A stretch of 26,219 bases of DNA from DAOQAU01 sp035354275 (GTDB taxonomy: Bacteria > Cyanobacteriota > Vampirovibrionia > Gastranaerophilales > Gastranaerophilaceae), in assembly GCA_035354275.1 (NCBI GenBank), contig DAOQAU010000018.1, positions 1 through 26,219 of the forward strand, written 5' to 3'. The notes below the pieces were generated by a model that was not told the origin of the DNA, made no database searches, and saw nothing but the letters and a program-made list of their open reading frames with translations. This document shows, one piece after another, positions 1-7,170 of the stretch. The first letter of the stretch is position 1. Each line of letters begins with the position of its first letter. Both the position numbers and the translations under genes were made by a program.

Positions 1-1
1 T

Positions 2-943
2 CAAGAAAGACTGGAAATTGAAGGTTCATTTCCAAGAATAATAGAAGGTATATGCCAAGGATTTAGCAATTTAAAGTCATATTATCAAGGCTTAAATACA
101 CAATGTGAAGGAAACGAAGTAAATATTGATTCTATTTCCGAAAATTTCACAAATTTTGATGCTTTAATTGCTCAATTAATCACAAAAATGCAAGACTTTA
201 ACGAAGCTATGGCAGTTGCAAACGAAGCACATCAAACTGTTCGTGAGCGTGTAGAAGAATACGGAATAGCAGCGTATCTTGCATATCAAGCCTATCCTGA
301 TGATCAAAGCTACCAAGACGAAGCAAACACTGCTTATGCAGCCTGGATGGCAGCAGGAACTGCCGCTATGGCTGCCGATGGTAATTTAGATAACATTAAA
401 AATGATTTTTTCGGCATCATAACAGACGGTCTCACACCTTTAATAAATAATATAAACGCATCATTTATCCAAGCTACACAACCAAAACCACCTACAGAGC
501 CTCCGACAGACCCTGATAATACATATACATACGATGCAGGTAGAGTATTTTACTACAGTAATATTTTCAACGAGATGCTAAAAGGTTATATAAGCGTTGA
601 AGACGAAAAGTTCAATGATGCAACCTGGATTCATGATCAAATTAAAAATGGAAACATTCATATGGAAGAATATTCTGAAAGTGCAAATGGCGGTCAGGGT
701 GGATTTGTAGAAACATCCATCGCCCAAGATTCATCATTATATGAAGAATCTTATGAAAAAAATAATGCCGCGGCACAAGCAGAATATGATCGTTTAATAT
801 CTGACTTAAACTATAAAGAAAAACAATTAGACATGAAACTTAACACCATAAATACTGAATATAATGCAGCAAAAGAAGAATATGAATCAGTCAAAAAGAC
901 TCAAGAAAAGAGTATTGACAGAACTTTTAAAATATTTGGTTAA
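2..943 (+). CDS. Paralogue family protein with C-terminal coiled coil, 5'-truncated by window
   Basis: The frame is open from base 2, so the gene starts upstream of the window; the first ATG inside (188) is internal. What is visible is an Ala/Glu-rich helical region, then a Pro-rich linker (PKPPTEPPTDPD, near base 480), then a C-terminal module. That module starts YTYDAGRVFYYSNIFNEML, continues with an acidic stretch and ends in a coiled coil finishing in DRTFKIFG. The next gene has the same module (YTYDADAVQYYTNLFNQ at its start, EATFKIFA at its end), so the two are tandem paralogues. I associate this architecture with gut Melainabacteria but know no function. No signal peptide or membrane segment is visible in the part present. 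A strong terminator follows directly. Function unknown; a surface, appendage or secretion-related role is only a guess. Confidence 0.85.
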   Translation, partial: QERLEIEGSFPRIIEGICQGFSNLKSYYQGLNTQCEGNEVNIDSISENFTNFDALIAQLITKMQDFNEAMAVANEAHQTVRERVEEYGIAAYLAYQAYPDDQSYQDEANTAYAAWMAAGTAAMAADGNLDNIKNDFFGIITDGLTPLINNINASFIQATQPKPPTEPPTDPDNTYTYDAGRVFYYSNIFNEMLKGYISVEDEKFNDATWIHDQIKNGNIHMEEYSESANGGQGGFVETSIAQDSSLYEESYEKNNAAAQAEYDRLISDLNYKEKQLDMKLNTINTEYNAAKEEYESVKKTQEKSIDRTFKIFG

Positions 944-963
944 TTGCTACTTTCTTAAATATT

Positions 964-996
964 AAGGGATTGTAAAGAAATTTTACAATCCCTTTT
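964..996 (+). terminator. Rho-independent terminator after first paralogue
   Basis: A perfect 13-bp stem (964-976 with 982-994) around a 5-nt loop, ending in a short T run, sits 21 nt after the stop codon. It should separate the two paralogues into different transcripts. Confidence 0.85.
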
Positions 997-1087
997 AAAA
1001 TTTTAAAGTTCAAATAAACAAATGCCGATAAATAAGACATAGGGAAAAACGTTACAAAGAAATCAAAAATTCAAGGAGAAACTACCA

Positions 1088-2179
1088 ATGGGTATGGCAG
1101 CATCACAAGCAAGGCTCTTGTCTTTAACCGCAAGGTTATCGGATTTAGAATTTCAAGCTATGCAACTTACAAATGCAAAAATTCAGCTTTCCAGGTCAAC
1201 TGAAGCGGTTGCAAGCGAATACACCAATGCCCTTAACAATAAGATTTTTAAAATAAAAAATACAAATACGCCTTTAACGGCAAGCTCATTAACAGGATTC
1301 CAAACACTTCCTTCAATAGAAGCTCAAAGGATTCTTGTTGATACATCAGATAGAATATTAGTCTCCGGTACCGTTGCAAGAGCATTCGATACTGCCGGAG
1401 GCAGCTGTGAAAGATTTTTAAACCAATTCGGATATACAAGCCTTCATAATCCTCCAAATATTGGCGGTGATTCTGATCCAACAGGAGGCAACAATACCAC
1501 AGAAATAATAAAAGGGGTTAGTGAATCTACCACAAACTCAAGTACTGAAACAGATGTGTATGATATCTTATCAATGCCCGCAACTTCTGCGGCAAATAAC
1601 AACGATAACAACTCCGGATCAGGAGTAAACCCTGGCAACAACTGGGGAACAAGCAGCGGCAATACTTGGGGAACAGGCGACGGCAATACTCCTTCAACTC
1701 CTCCTCCTCCGCCAACTGTAGATCCTCCTCCGCCAACTGTAGATCCTCCTCCGCCAACTGTAGATTCCCGTTATACTTACGATGCTGATGCAGTTCAATA
1801 TTATACTAATTTGTTCAATCAAATCCAATCTCACGGATATGTAACAACTGACGATCAAAATTTAAGCAATCCTGAATGGCTATATGAACAATTATTCAAC
1901 GGCAATTTGAGAATGGAAAAATTAACATCAACAGGTCATGCCCAAGAAGATCAATGGAATACAGATGGCTTACTTGAAGAAGTTTATGATACTTCTGATG
2001 ATGCAAGAGCAGAACTCAAATACGAAGTAGAAACAACTAAAATACAAAATCAGGACAAAAAATATGATTTAGAACTAAAACAAATAGAAACAGAGCATAC
2101 AGCTATTCAAACAGAAATGGAATCTGTTAAAAAAGTTATTGATAAAAATATTGAAGCAACATTCAAAATATTCGCGTAA
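1088..2179 (+). CDS. MGMAASQAR-type paralogue family protein with Pro-rich linker
   Basis: A 363-aa protein with a good SD (AAGGAGAA) before the ATG. It begins MGMAASQARLLSLTARLSD, a start I associate with a large Melainabacteria-specific protein set and one reminiscent of the helical N-termini of flagellar or type III-type axial proteins. After about 60 helical residues comes a middle region with one Cys. A low-complexity Asn/Gly/Ser/Trp stretch follows (NNWGTSSGNTWGTGDGN), then a three-fold PPPPTVD repeat. The C-terminal module (from YTYDADAVQYYTN) is homologous to that of the preceding gene and ends in a coiled coil and EATFKIFA. There is no signal peptide or membrane segment. It lies between two terminators and so is probably monocistronic. 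Function unknown. That it is exported or structural is inference from composition only. Confidence 0.9.
   Translation: MGMAASQARLLSLTARLSDLEFQAMQLTNAKIQLSRSTEAVASEYTNALNNKIFKIKNTNTPLTASSLTGFQTLPSIEAQRILVDTSDRILVSGTVARAFDTAGGSCERFLNQFGYTSLHNPPNIGGDSDPTGGNNTTEIIKGVSESTTNSSTETDVYDILSMPATSAANNNDNNSGSGVNPGNNWGTSSGNTWGTGDGNTPSTPPPPPTVDPPPPTVDPPPPTVDSRYTYDADAVQYYTNLFNQIQSHGYVTTDDQNLSNPEWLYEQLFNGNLRMEKLTSTGHAQEDQWNTDGLLEEVYDTSDDARAELKYEVETTKIQNQDKKYDLELKQIETEHTAIQTEMESVKKVIDKNIEATFKIFA
1703..1765 (+). repeat. Three perfect 21-bp tandem repeats (PPPPTVD linker)
   Basis: Three identical 21-bp units (1703-1723, 1724-1744, 1745-1765), each coding a 7-residue Pro-rich unit. They form a stiff linker before the conserved C-terminal module. 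Perfect identity at DNA level suggests recent expansion and likely copy-number variation between strains. Confidence 0.95.
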
Positions 2180-2238
2180 ACCGAATATTTAAAAAGAATT
2201 AATCCTACCCATTCCCTAAATTTCGTAACGTTTAATGC

Positions 2239-2264
2239 GCCAACTGAAAAGTTGGCTTTTTTTT
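2239..2264 (+). terminator. Rho-independent terminator after second paralogue
   Basis: A 7-bp stem (GCCAACT with AGTTGGC) around a GAAA loop is followed by eight T. It sits 59 nt after the stop codon and is a textbook intrinsic terminator. Confidence 0.9.
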
Positions 2265-2405
2265 GTGCTACGCACGTAGCCACTCTGTATAGATTAATAC
2301 AGTGCAAATCGACCAATGTTTTCGGGCTTTTTATAAACATCAACGTCGTTTTGTTTTTCATTAAGAAAACTATAGATTCAGATTCATAAACTTTTATCAA
2401 CATTT

Positions 2406-2434
2406 TTGATAAATATATTTTTATTTGTTATATC
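2406..2434 (+). promoter_or_regulatory. Predicted promoter of nucleoside transporter gene
   Basis: TTGATA (2406-2411), a 17-bp spacer, and TATATC (2429-2434) preceded by an extended -10 TG (2426-2427). The predicted start lies about 28 nt before the ATG. The rest of the 2265-2469 gap shows only weak inverted repeats (2267-2280 and near 2285-2302) and no convincing gene. Confidence 0.5.
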
Positions 2435-2469
2435 TTTAGTTAAAATAAAAAAAAGAAAGAGAGACTTAA

Positions 2470-3747
2470 ATGGAAAGATTTTTCGGATTAATAGGAATTT
2501 TAGTAATATTCTTAATAGCATTTTTAATGTCAAACAACAAGAAACTTATCAATATAAAGACCGTGGGAATGGGGTTTTTGCTCCAAATATTACTTGCGGT
2601 ATTTGTTTTAAAAACACCTGTTGGGCAAGCAATTTTTTATGATATAGGGCTTTTTATCCAAAAGATACTTCAATTTGCAAATCAGGGTGCATATTTTCTT
2701 TTCGGACCGTTAAGTGATAACATCAAACTCGGAAACGTTTTTGGTAAAGGCTCTATCGTTTTTGCGGTTCAACTGCTTGCAACGACTATATTTGTGAGTG
2801 TTATAGTTAACATTTTATACTATTACAAAATTATGCAGCGCGTGATTGCAATCTTAAGCAAAGGCATGTACAAATTAATGAATGTAAGCGGTGCTGAATC
2901 CTTCTCCAATGTGGCAAGTGCTTTTGTGGGACAAATCATGGCACAAATTATGATTAAACCTTATCTGCCTAATTTAACCCGCTCAGAACTTCTTGCATCT
3001 ATGACTGGAAGTATGGCATGTATTTCAGGTGCGGTTATGGCAATTTATATAGGAATGGGAATCCCCGCACAGTATTTGCTTGCCGCGTCAATTATGGCAG
3101 CACCCGGTGCTTTAGTAATTTCAAAAATTGTCTATCCTGAAGACGGAACACCGCAAACTCAAGGCGAAGTTAAAATAAGCAAAAGAAGAACCCATGTCAA
3201 CGTCGTAGATTCAATCGCAAGAGGCGCATCAGATGGTTTTTCCGTTGCTTTAAAAGTTTTTGCGGTATTGATTGCTTTTGTAGCTCTAATTGCAATGATT
3301 GACTGGCTTTTAGGTAAAACCGGGGTATTTTTGCACAACGCATTACATATAAATCTTTCCTTTATCGGGCTTGATATCGATAACCTTTCAATGAAAGCTA
3401 TAGTAGGCAAACTTTTTGGACTTTTTGCATATGTAATGGGAGTTCCGCTTAAAGATTCAAGTATTGTAGGCTCATTAATGGGCACAAAATTTATCTTAAA
3501 CGAAATGCTCGGTTATATCGATTTAATTTCGGTTAAAAATTTAATTGCGGACAAAAGCTTTATAATAGCAAGCTTTGCCCTTTGCGGGTTTGCAAATATC
3601 AGCTCTATTGCTATACAAATCGGAGGTATCGGAGAAATTGCGCCTAATCAAAGGAAAAATATTTCACGATTGGGGCTTCGCGCGCTAATCTGCGGAACTT
3701 TAGCCTCTTACATGTCCGCCTGTATCGCGGGAATATTGCTTGGCTGA
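2470..3747 (+). CDS. Concentrative nucleoside transporter (CNT/NupC family), altered nucleobase site
   Basis: A 425-aa membrane protein with the full CNT layout: N-terminal hydrophobic helices, the gate region, then the C-terminal transport domain. Family segments are clear: MTGSMACISGAVMAIYIGMG (178-197), AASIMAAPGALVISK (205-219), ASFALCGFANISSIAI (367-382), and a C-terminal GTLASYMSACIAG. CNTs import nucleosides with Na+ or H+. In Vibrio CNT the ribose is held by a Glu and by Phe/Asn/Ser of FALCGFANxSS; these appear kept here (NEM near 344-346, and F369-S378). The nucleobase-binding stretch, normally GQTEAP or GQSEN, reads GQIMAQ (154-159), so Thr-Glu is replaced by Ile-Met. The substrate may therefore differ from ordinary nucleosides. 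Its last 40 nt overlap the end of the convergent coaX. No purine salvage gene is adjacent. Confidence 0.93.
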   Translation: MERFFGLIGILVIFLIAFLMSNNKKLINIKTVGMGFLLQILLAVFVLKTPVGQAIFYDIGLFIQKILQFANQGAYFLFGPLSDNIKLGNVFGKGSIVFAVQLLATTIFVSVIVNILYYYKIMQRVIAILSKGMYKLMNVSGAESFSNVASAFVGQIMAQIMIKPYLPNLTRSELLASMTGSMACISGAVMAIYIGMGIPAQYLLAASIMAAPGALVISKIVYPEDGTPQTQGEVKISKRRTHVNVVDSIARGASDGFSVALKVFAVLIAFVALIAMIDWLLGKTGVFLHNALHINLSFIGLDIDNLSMKAIVGKLFGLFAYVMGVPLKDSSIVGSLMGTKFILNEMLGYIDLISVKNLIADKSFIIASFALCGFANISSIAIQIGGIGEIAPNQRKNISRLGLRALICGTLASYMSACIAGILLG

Positions 3748-4493
3748 TTTAAGTTATACAAAAATCTAAGCCCTTCAAGGGTTAGGGTGGGGTTAATAAA
3801 GTCAAAAGGGCGTTTCATATAGCTTGAAATAAGCCCTGAATAACCGCCTGTTGCAATAATTACAGCTTTTTGCCCGAGTTCTTTTTCGCACTGTTCGACA
3901 AGTCCGTCAATCATAGCTGCAGAACCTCTTATAACACCCGACAGAATTGCATCTTGTGTAGTTTTTCCTATCGCACAATTTGAAATCGCCACCTCGATTT
4001 TAGGGAGTTTTGAAGTGAATTTGTTCAAAACATTCATCTGCAAATTAAGCCCGGGTGCAATAATTCCTCCTACAAATTCGCCTTTTTTATTGACAATGTC
4101 AAAGGAAGTTGCAGTCCCGAAATCAACCACAATACAAGGTTTTTTGTAGAGCATAAAGGCCGCACACGCATTTGCAATCCTATCTGCACCGGCTTCTTGC
4201 GGAGTGTCGGAAACAATTTTAACACCCATGTTAATCTCGTGAGTTAAAAACATCGGACTAATGCCCAAAACATTTTCAAGGGCAAATTTGAACTTTGAAT
4301 TTAACTCTTCAACGACCGAAGCTATAATGCAACCTTCTATTTTAAAAGATTTAAGCAAAGTTTTAAGTAAAACCTCATATTCAGCTTGCGACAAATCCCT
4401 GTCCGAAGCCAATCTAAACTCTTCTACAAGAGCATCTCCATAAAAAATGCCCAATGTAATGCTTGTGTTGCCGATATCAACAGTTAATAACAT
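3708..4493 (-). CDS. coaX: Type III pantothenate kinase
   Basis: A 261-aa, full-length enzyme that phosphorylates pantothenate, the first step of coenzyme A synthesis. Visible motifs are the phosphate-binding DIGNT (6-10), GADRIANACAA with the catalytic Asp (D104), VDFGTATSFDIV (123-134) and the PGLN loop (147-150), followed by ATGGYSG near the C-terminus. This is the ASKHA-fold type III family, which is not feedback-inhibited by CoA and uses a monovalent cation. The ATG at 4493 directly follows a hairpin that contains its SD (AGGA at 4504-4501). The gene lies downstream of a 53-aa gene on the same strand, and its 3' end overlaps the transporter gene by 40 nt in the convergent orientation. 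Confidence 0.96.
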   Translation of the reverse strand: MLLTVDIGNTSITLGIFYGDALVEEFRLASDRDLSQAEYEVLLKTLLKSFKIEGCIIASVVEELNSKFKFALENVLGISPMFLTHEINMGVKIVSDTPQEAGADRIANACAAFMLYKKPCIVVDFGTATSFDIVNKKGEFVGGIIAPGLNLQMNVLNKFTSKLPKIEVAISNCAIGKTTQDAILSGVIRGSAAMIDGLVEQCEKELGQKAVIIATGGYSGLISSYMKRPFDFINPTLTLEGLRFLYNLNQPSNIPAIQADM

Positions 4494-4525
4494 AAAATGG
4501 TCCTATCGTTTGATAGAACCATTTT
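4494..4525 (-). promoter_or_regulatory. SD-sequestering hairpin / possible attenuator before coaX
   Basis: On the minus strand a 14-bp stem (4525-4512 with 4507-4494) closes on a 4-nt loop. The only non-Watson-Crick pair is 4517/4502, which is G-U in the minus-strand RNA but a C-A mismatch on the plus strand. That favours a function in the minus-strand transcript. The stem contains the coaX SD (4504-4501), ends in UUUU, and is followed at once by the AUG. It could act as an inefficient terminator of the upstream small gene, a translational lock on coaX, or both. Confidence 0.65.
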
Positions 4526-4551
4526 ATAATAAATATTCTTTTATTTAAAGA

Positions 4552-4713
4552 CTATGCCATAAACCCTGTTCCTGTAGTTTGAGGCGGCTGACCTTGTCCA
4601 AAAATACTCGGACTTTGAGCATACGCTGTTTTGTCCTTTTTAGGTTCTTCTTTTTCTTCCAAGCCCTTAAATACCGGTGCTTTTGCACCAATTTTGTCAA
4701 CTGCAAATCCCAT
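4552..4713 (-). CDS. Small hypothetical protein, 53 aa
   Basis: A short ORF with a near-perfect SD (GGAGG, then about 9 nt, then ATG). It codes for 53 residues beginning MGFAVDKIGAKAPVFKGLEE and ending in a Gly/Gln/Pro/Thr-rich tail (QGQPPQTTGTGFMA). The middle is strongly charged (Glu/Lys). There is no membrane segment, no signal peptide and no Cys. The VFKG near the start resembles the short Phe-x-Gly leaders I associate with many Gastranaerophilales proteins. It is followed by the hairpin before coaX and preceded by 108 nt of AT-rich DNA without a clear gene. Function unknown. The strong ribosome binding site and clean termination make it a likely real gene. Confidence 0.7.
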   Translation of the reverse strand: MGFAVDKIGAKAPVFKGLEEKEEPKKDKTAYAQSPSIFGQGQPPQTTGTGFMA

Positions 4714-4821
4714 AATTATATCCTCCCTTGTTATGTAATAATTTTTCCTTTATATCCCTTATCTATATAAAGTATTTTTTAAAGAGAAAATTTACTCAAT
4801 TAAAGGATAATGTTACAAAGT

Positions 4822-5202
4822 TTACAAACCTTTTTCTACAAGCTCAATTTCATAACCGTCAGGGTCTTTTACAAAAGCGATTAAAGATTTACTGTTTGGA
4901 ATGTTAAAGGGTTCATACAAATATTCCAAGCCCATTTTTTTAAGCTTTTTGTCGAATTCATTCATGGAATCAACCTCGAAAGCAAAATGCCCGAAACCTG
5001 AGCCTACTTGATAGCCTTCTTCAGGAGTTTCGTCGTTAAAAGTCAATTCTATTTGAGCTTCGCCATGCTTATCCGAAAGAAAAAACAAATTACAATCACC
5101 AAGCCGCATTTCTTTTACCAATTCAAGCTCAAGAAGTTCACTGTAAAATTTAAGCGATTTTTCTATATCTTTAACCCTAATCATTGTATGTAGAAATTTC
5201 AT
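4822..5202 (-). CDS. gloA: Lactoylglutathione lyase-like VOC protein (glyoxalase I)
   Basis: A 126-aa single VOC domain. The four metal ligands of the GloA type are at the expected places: H5, E52, H72 and E120 (E. coli: H5, E56, H74, E122). Other family marks are the start FLHTMIRVKDIEKSLKFY and KDPDGYEIELVE at the C-terminus. GloA isomerises the thiol hemithioacetal of methylglyoxal to a lactoyl thioester, detoxifying this glycolytic by-product. The conserved His at position 5 suggests the Ni2+-type enzyme. The ATG has a good SD (GGAGG, 5 nt). It is separated from the upstream ispF by 122 nt holding a palindromic repeat, so it is probably a separate transcript. The thiol cofactor in this organism is not evident from the window. 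Confidence 0.9.
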   Translation of the reverse strand: MKFLHTMIRVKDIEKSLKFYSELLELELVKEMRLGDCNLFFLSDKHGEAQIELTFNDETPEEGYQVGSGFGHFAFEVDSMNEFDKKLKKMGLEYLYEPFNIPNSKSLIAFVKDPDGYEIELVEKGL

Positions 5203-5248
5203 AATGCCTCCTATTATTTTGATATATTGATAAAACTCGTAGTTGCGA

Positions 5249-5318
5249 ACCCTTTAGGGTGAAGCAATCCAACCATTTCATATAATTAGATTGCTTCGTC
5301 GCGTTGCTCCTCGCAATG
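5249..5318. repeat. Palindromic intergenic repeat element
   Basis: Between gloA and ispF lies ACCCTTTAGGGT (5249-5260), then GAAGCAATC (5261-5269) with its inverted copy GATTGCTTC (5289-5297), continuing as TCGTCGCGTTGCTCCTCGCAA. The latter resembles a short palindromic repeat (GAGGAGCGAAGCGACGAAGC-like) that I recall from intergenic regions of many unrelated bacteria. It is distinctly more GC-rich than its surroundings. It may also act as a terminator or mRNA stabiliser between ispF and gloA. Confidence 0.6.
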
Positions 5319-5324
5319 ACAAAA

Positions 5325-5819
5325 TTATTTAGACTTTGTTAATAAAACAACAGCATTTGCTTCAATAGCCTCTAATCTACCCACAGCATCCATTTTTTCG
5401 TTGGTTTTAGCTTTGACGGAAATTAAATCAAAATCAACACCTAAAACATCGGCAAGATTTTTCCTCATTTGAGGAATGTAAGGCATCATTTTAGGTTCTT
5501 GAGCAATAATATTTGAATCGATATTGTTTATTTCGTAACCTTTTTTTAAAATTAACTCATAGACTTTTTTGAGCAAAATCAGACTTGAAATGTTTTTAAA
5601 TTCATCTGCGGTATCAGGGAAAAGAGTTCCTATATCAGAAAGCGCAAGTGCCCCAAGTATTGCATCAATTATGGCATGGATTAGAACATCGGCATCAGAA
5701 TGCCCAAATAACCCTTTTTCATAAGGAATTTTAACTCCACCTATAATTAAAGCCCGATTATCAACTAATTGATGAATGTCATAACCTGTTCCGATTCTAA
5801 ACTTTTGCATTGTAAGCAT
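5325..5819 (-). CDS. ispF: 2-C-methyl-D-erythritol 2,4-cyclodiphosphate synthase
   Basis: A 164-aa enzyme of the MEP isoprenoid pathway that cyclises CDP-ME-2-phosphate to MEcPP with loss of CMP. It has FRIGTGYDIH (D14, H16 metal ligands), GHSDADVLIHA (H48), the DIGTLFPD segment, and the C-terminal KTNEKMDAVGR and EAIEANAVVLL. The start at 5819 is chosen because AAGG lies 7 nt before this ATG. The in-frame TTG at 5825 has no support, and the ATG at 5810 has a poorer SD. It overlaps the end of the Cof-type gene by 23 nt, implying translational coupling. It is the last gene of the five-gene operon. Confidence 0.96.
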   Translation of the reverse strand: MLTMQKFRIGTGYDIHQLVDNRALIIGGVKIPYEKGLFGHSDADVLIHAIIDAILGALALSDIGTLFPDTADEFKNISSLILLKKVYELILKKGYEINNIDSNIIAQEPKMMPYIPQMRKNLADVLGVDFDLISVKAKTNEKMDAVGRLEAIEANAVVLLTKSK

Positions 5820-6606
5820 CCACAAACCTTTCTACCGCTTTGACAAAGCCGTTATTGTTAACAGTGTCAGTTATATATTCAGCAACAGCTTTTAATTCCG
5901 GCGTCGCATTTCCCATCGCCACTTTAAGTCCTCCTGCTGCAAGAAGTTCAATGTCATTATTTTGATCACCTATGGTCATAACTTCTTCTTTTTTGAATCC
6001 GTAGTGCTTTCTTAAAAATTCTACCGCACAGAATTTTGTAGCTTCGCCGTGACAAACTTCGCAAAAATACGGTGTTGACTTAACCACATGAAGCTGAGGA
6101 TAGTTTTTCGAAAGGTAATTTGCCCAATCTGTAACTCTTTGATGATTGTTAAAATCAATCAATAAAAGTTTGTTTAAATCATGCAAATCAAGTCCTTCAA
6201 AAGATTTTACAATAAAACCTGTTGAACGCTCGCCTGTATATCTTCTGACAATTTCATCGTCTTTTTCAACGTAAAGTTCATCGTTCATATACAGATTTAC
6301 GTGAACATCATTTTGCTTTGCCCAGTTTAAAATTTCTCTTGTTTCCGTAATAGGCAAAGTCCTTTGATAAAGAATTTCGTCATTGTGTTTAACCATTCCA
6401 CCCTGATAAGAAATTATAGGAGTATCAAGTCCGAGTTCTTCTGCGATATAATCTGTTGCCGCATGCATTCTGCCCGTAACCAATACAACTTTAATCCCTG
6501 CTTGGCAAAGTCCTTTAATGCAGTCTTTAACTTCCTGATTAAACTCAAAATTGTATTTTAAAATTGTTCCGTCAATATCGGTTGCTATAAGTTTAATATC
6601 TGCCAT
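5797..6606 (-). CDS. Cof-type HAD-superfamily (IIB) phosphatase
   Basis: A 269-aa HAD hydrolase. The N-terminal motif LIATDIDGT holds the catalytic D10 and D12. A type IIB cap follows in the middle (roughly 85-190). The late motif GDQNNDIELL and the AMGNATPELK segment are typical of the Cof/YidA group. These enzymes dephosphorylate sugar phosphates, FMN or other small phosphoesters; the substrate cannot be read from sequence. The start at 6606 is preferred over the longer frame because AAAGGA lies 5-6 nt upstream and the encoded start MADIKLIATD fits the family. It begins 8 nt after the NUDIX stop and overlaps ispF by 23 nt. Confidence 0.92.
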   Translation of the reverse strand: MADIKLIATDIDGTILKYNFEFNQEVKDCIKGLCQAGIKVVLVTGRMHAATDYIAEELGLDTPIISYQGGMVKHNDEILYQRTLPITETREILNWAKQNDVHVNLYMNDELYVEKDDEIVRRYTGERSTGFIVKSFEGLDLHDLNKLLLIDFNNHQRVTDWANYLSKNYPQLHVVKSTPYFCEVCHGEATKFCAVEFLRKHYGFKKEEVMTIGDQNNDIELLAAGGLKVAMGNATPELKAVAEYITDTVNNNGFVKAVERFVDAYNAKV

Positions 6607-6614
6607 AATTTCCT

Positions 6615-7163
6615 TTAAGGTAATTTTATAAATCCTTTTAAACCTGCGCGCATAATGGCACAAATAGTTTTCGCATCGTTTATTTCGCCTGAGTTAATCA
6701 TATCAAAAACCTTACCCAAATTATACTCGAAATATTCAATAATTTCACCATCATCGGGGCTATGTTTTTTATATTCCAAGTCGCGGGCAAGATAAAAGTG
6801 CAGTGTCTCATCACAAAATCCGGGGCTTGAATAAGCAATACCCAACTTATCCCATTTTTTTGCAACAAAGCCCGTTTCTTCTTCAAATTCTCTTTTTGCT
6901 GCTAAATCAGGATTCTCGACCCTGTCGAGTTTTCCTGCGGGAAGCTCAAGAGAAACCAATTTAAGCGGATATCTATACTGTTTTACCAAAAGTATTGTAT
7001 TTTCATCTTTCAGTGCTAAAATCACAACGCCGCCCGGGTGGTTTACCACTTCCCTTATTGTCTTTTCACCGGTTGAAAGCTCAACATCATCCTTTTTAAC
7101 ATCAAAAACAATTCCCTTAAAAATATGACTTGATTTTAATGTTTTTTCGTAAAATTTTTGCAT
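6615..7163 (-). CDS. NUDIX hydrolase, ADP-ribose pyrophosphatase-like
   Basis: A 182-aa protein with a complete Nudix box at residues 77-99: GKLDRVE, seven residues, then REFEEETGF. ELPAGKLD just before it, the start FYEKTLKSSHIFKG and SSPGFCDE downstream fit the ADP-ribose pyrophosphatase (NudF/ADPRase) group. That group cleaves ADP-ribose to AMP and ribose 5-phosphate and limits free ADP-ribose. The ATG has a strong SD (GAGGGG, about 3 nt), and the preceding HEAT-like gene stops 7 nt upstream. The following Cof gene is 8 nt away, so both belong to one operon. The exact substrate is inferred from family resemblance only. Confidence 0.92.
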   Translation of the reverse strand: MQKFYEKTLKSSHIFKGIVFDVKKDDVELSTGEKTIREVVNHPGGVVILALKDENTILLVKQYRYPLKLVSLELPAGKLDRVENPDLAAKREFEEETGFVAKKWDKLGIAYSSPGFCDETLHFYLARDLEYKKHSPDDGEIIEYFEYNLGKVFDMINSGEINDAKTICAIMRAGLKGFIKLP

Positions 7164-7170
7164 AATCCCC

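Noticed and set aside
2267..2280. Small GCTAC/GTAGC hairpin after the terminator as a second terminator or ncRNA
   Set aside because: Only a 5-bp stem, no T run, and no other RNA-gene signal.
2107..2403. Minus-strand ORF of 98 codons
   Set aside because: It runs antisense through the end of the paralogue gene and the terminator at 2239-2264, has no SD and no recognisable protein features.
5820..5825. TTG-initiated N-terminal extension of ispF, and similar TTG extensions of dnaJ, the exonuclease, the Pro/Gln-rich protein and the dihydrolipoamide dehydrogenase fragment
   Set aside because: Each has a better ATG supported by SD position or family N-terminus, or is open to the window edge.
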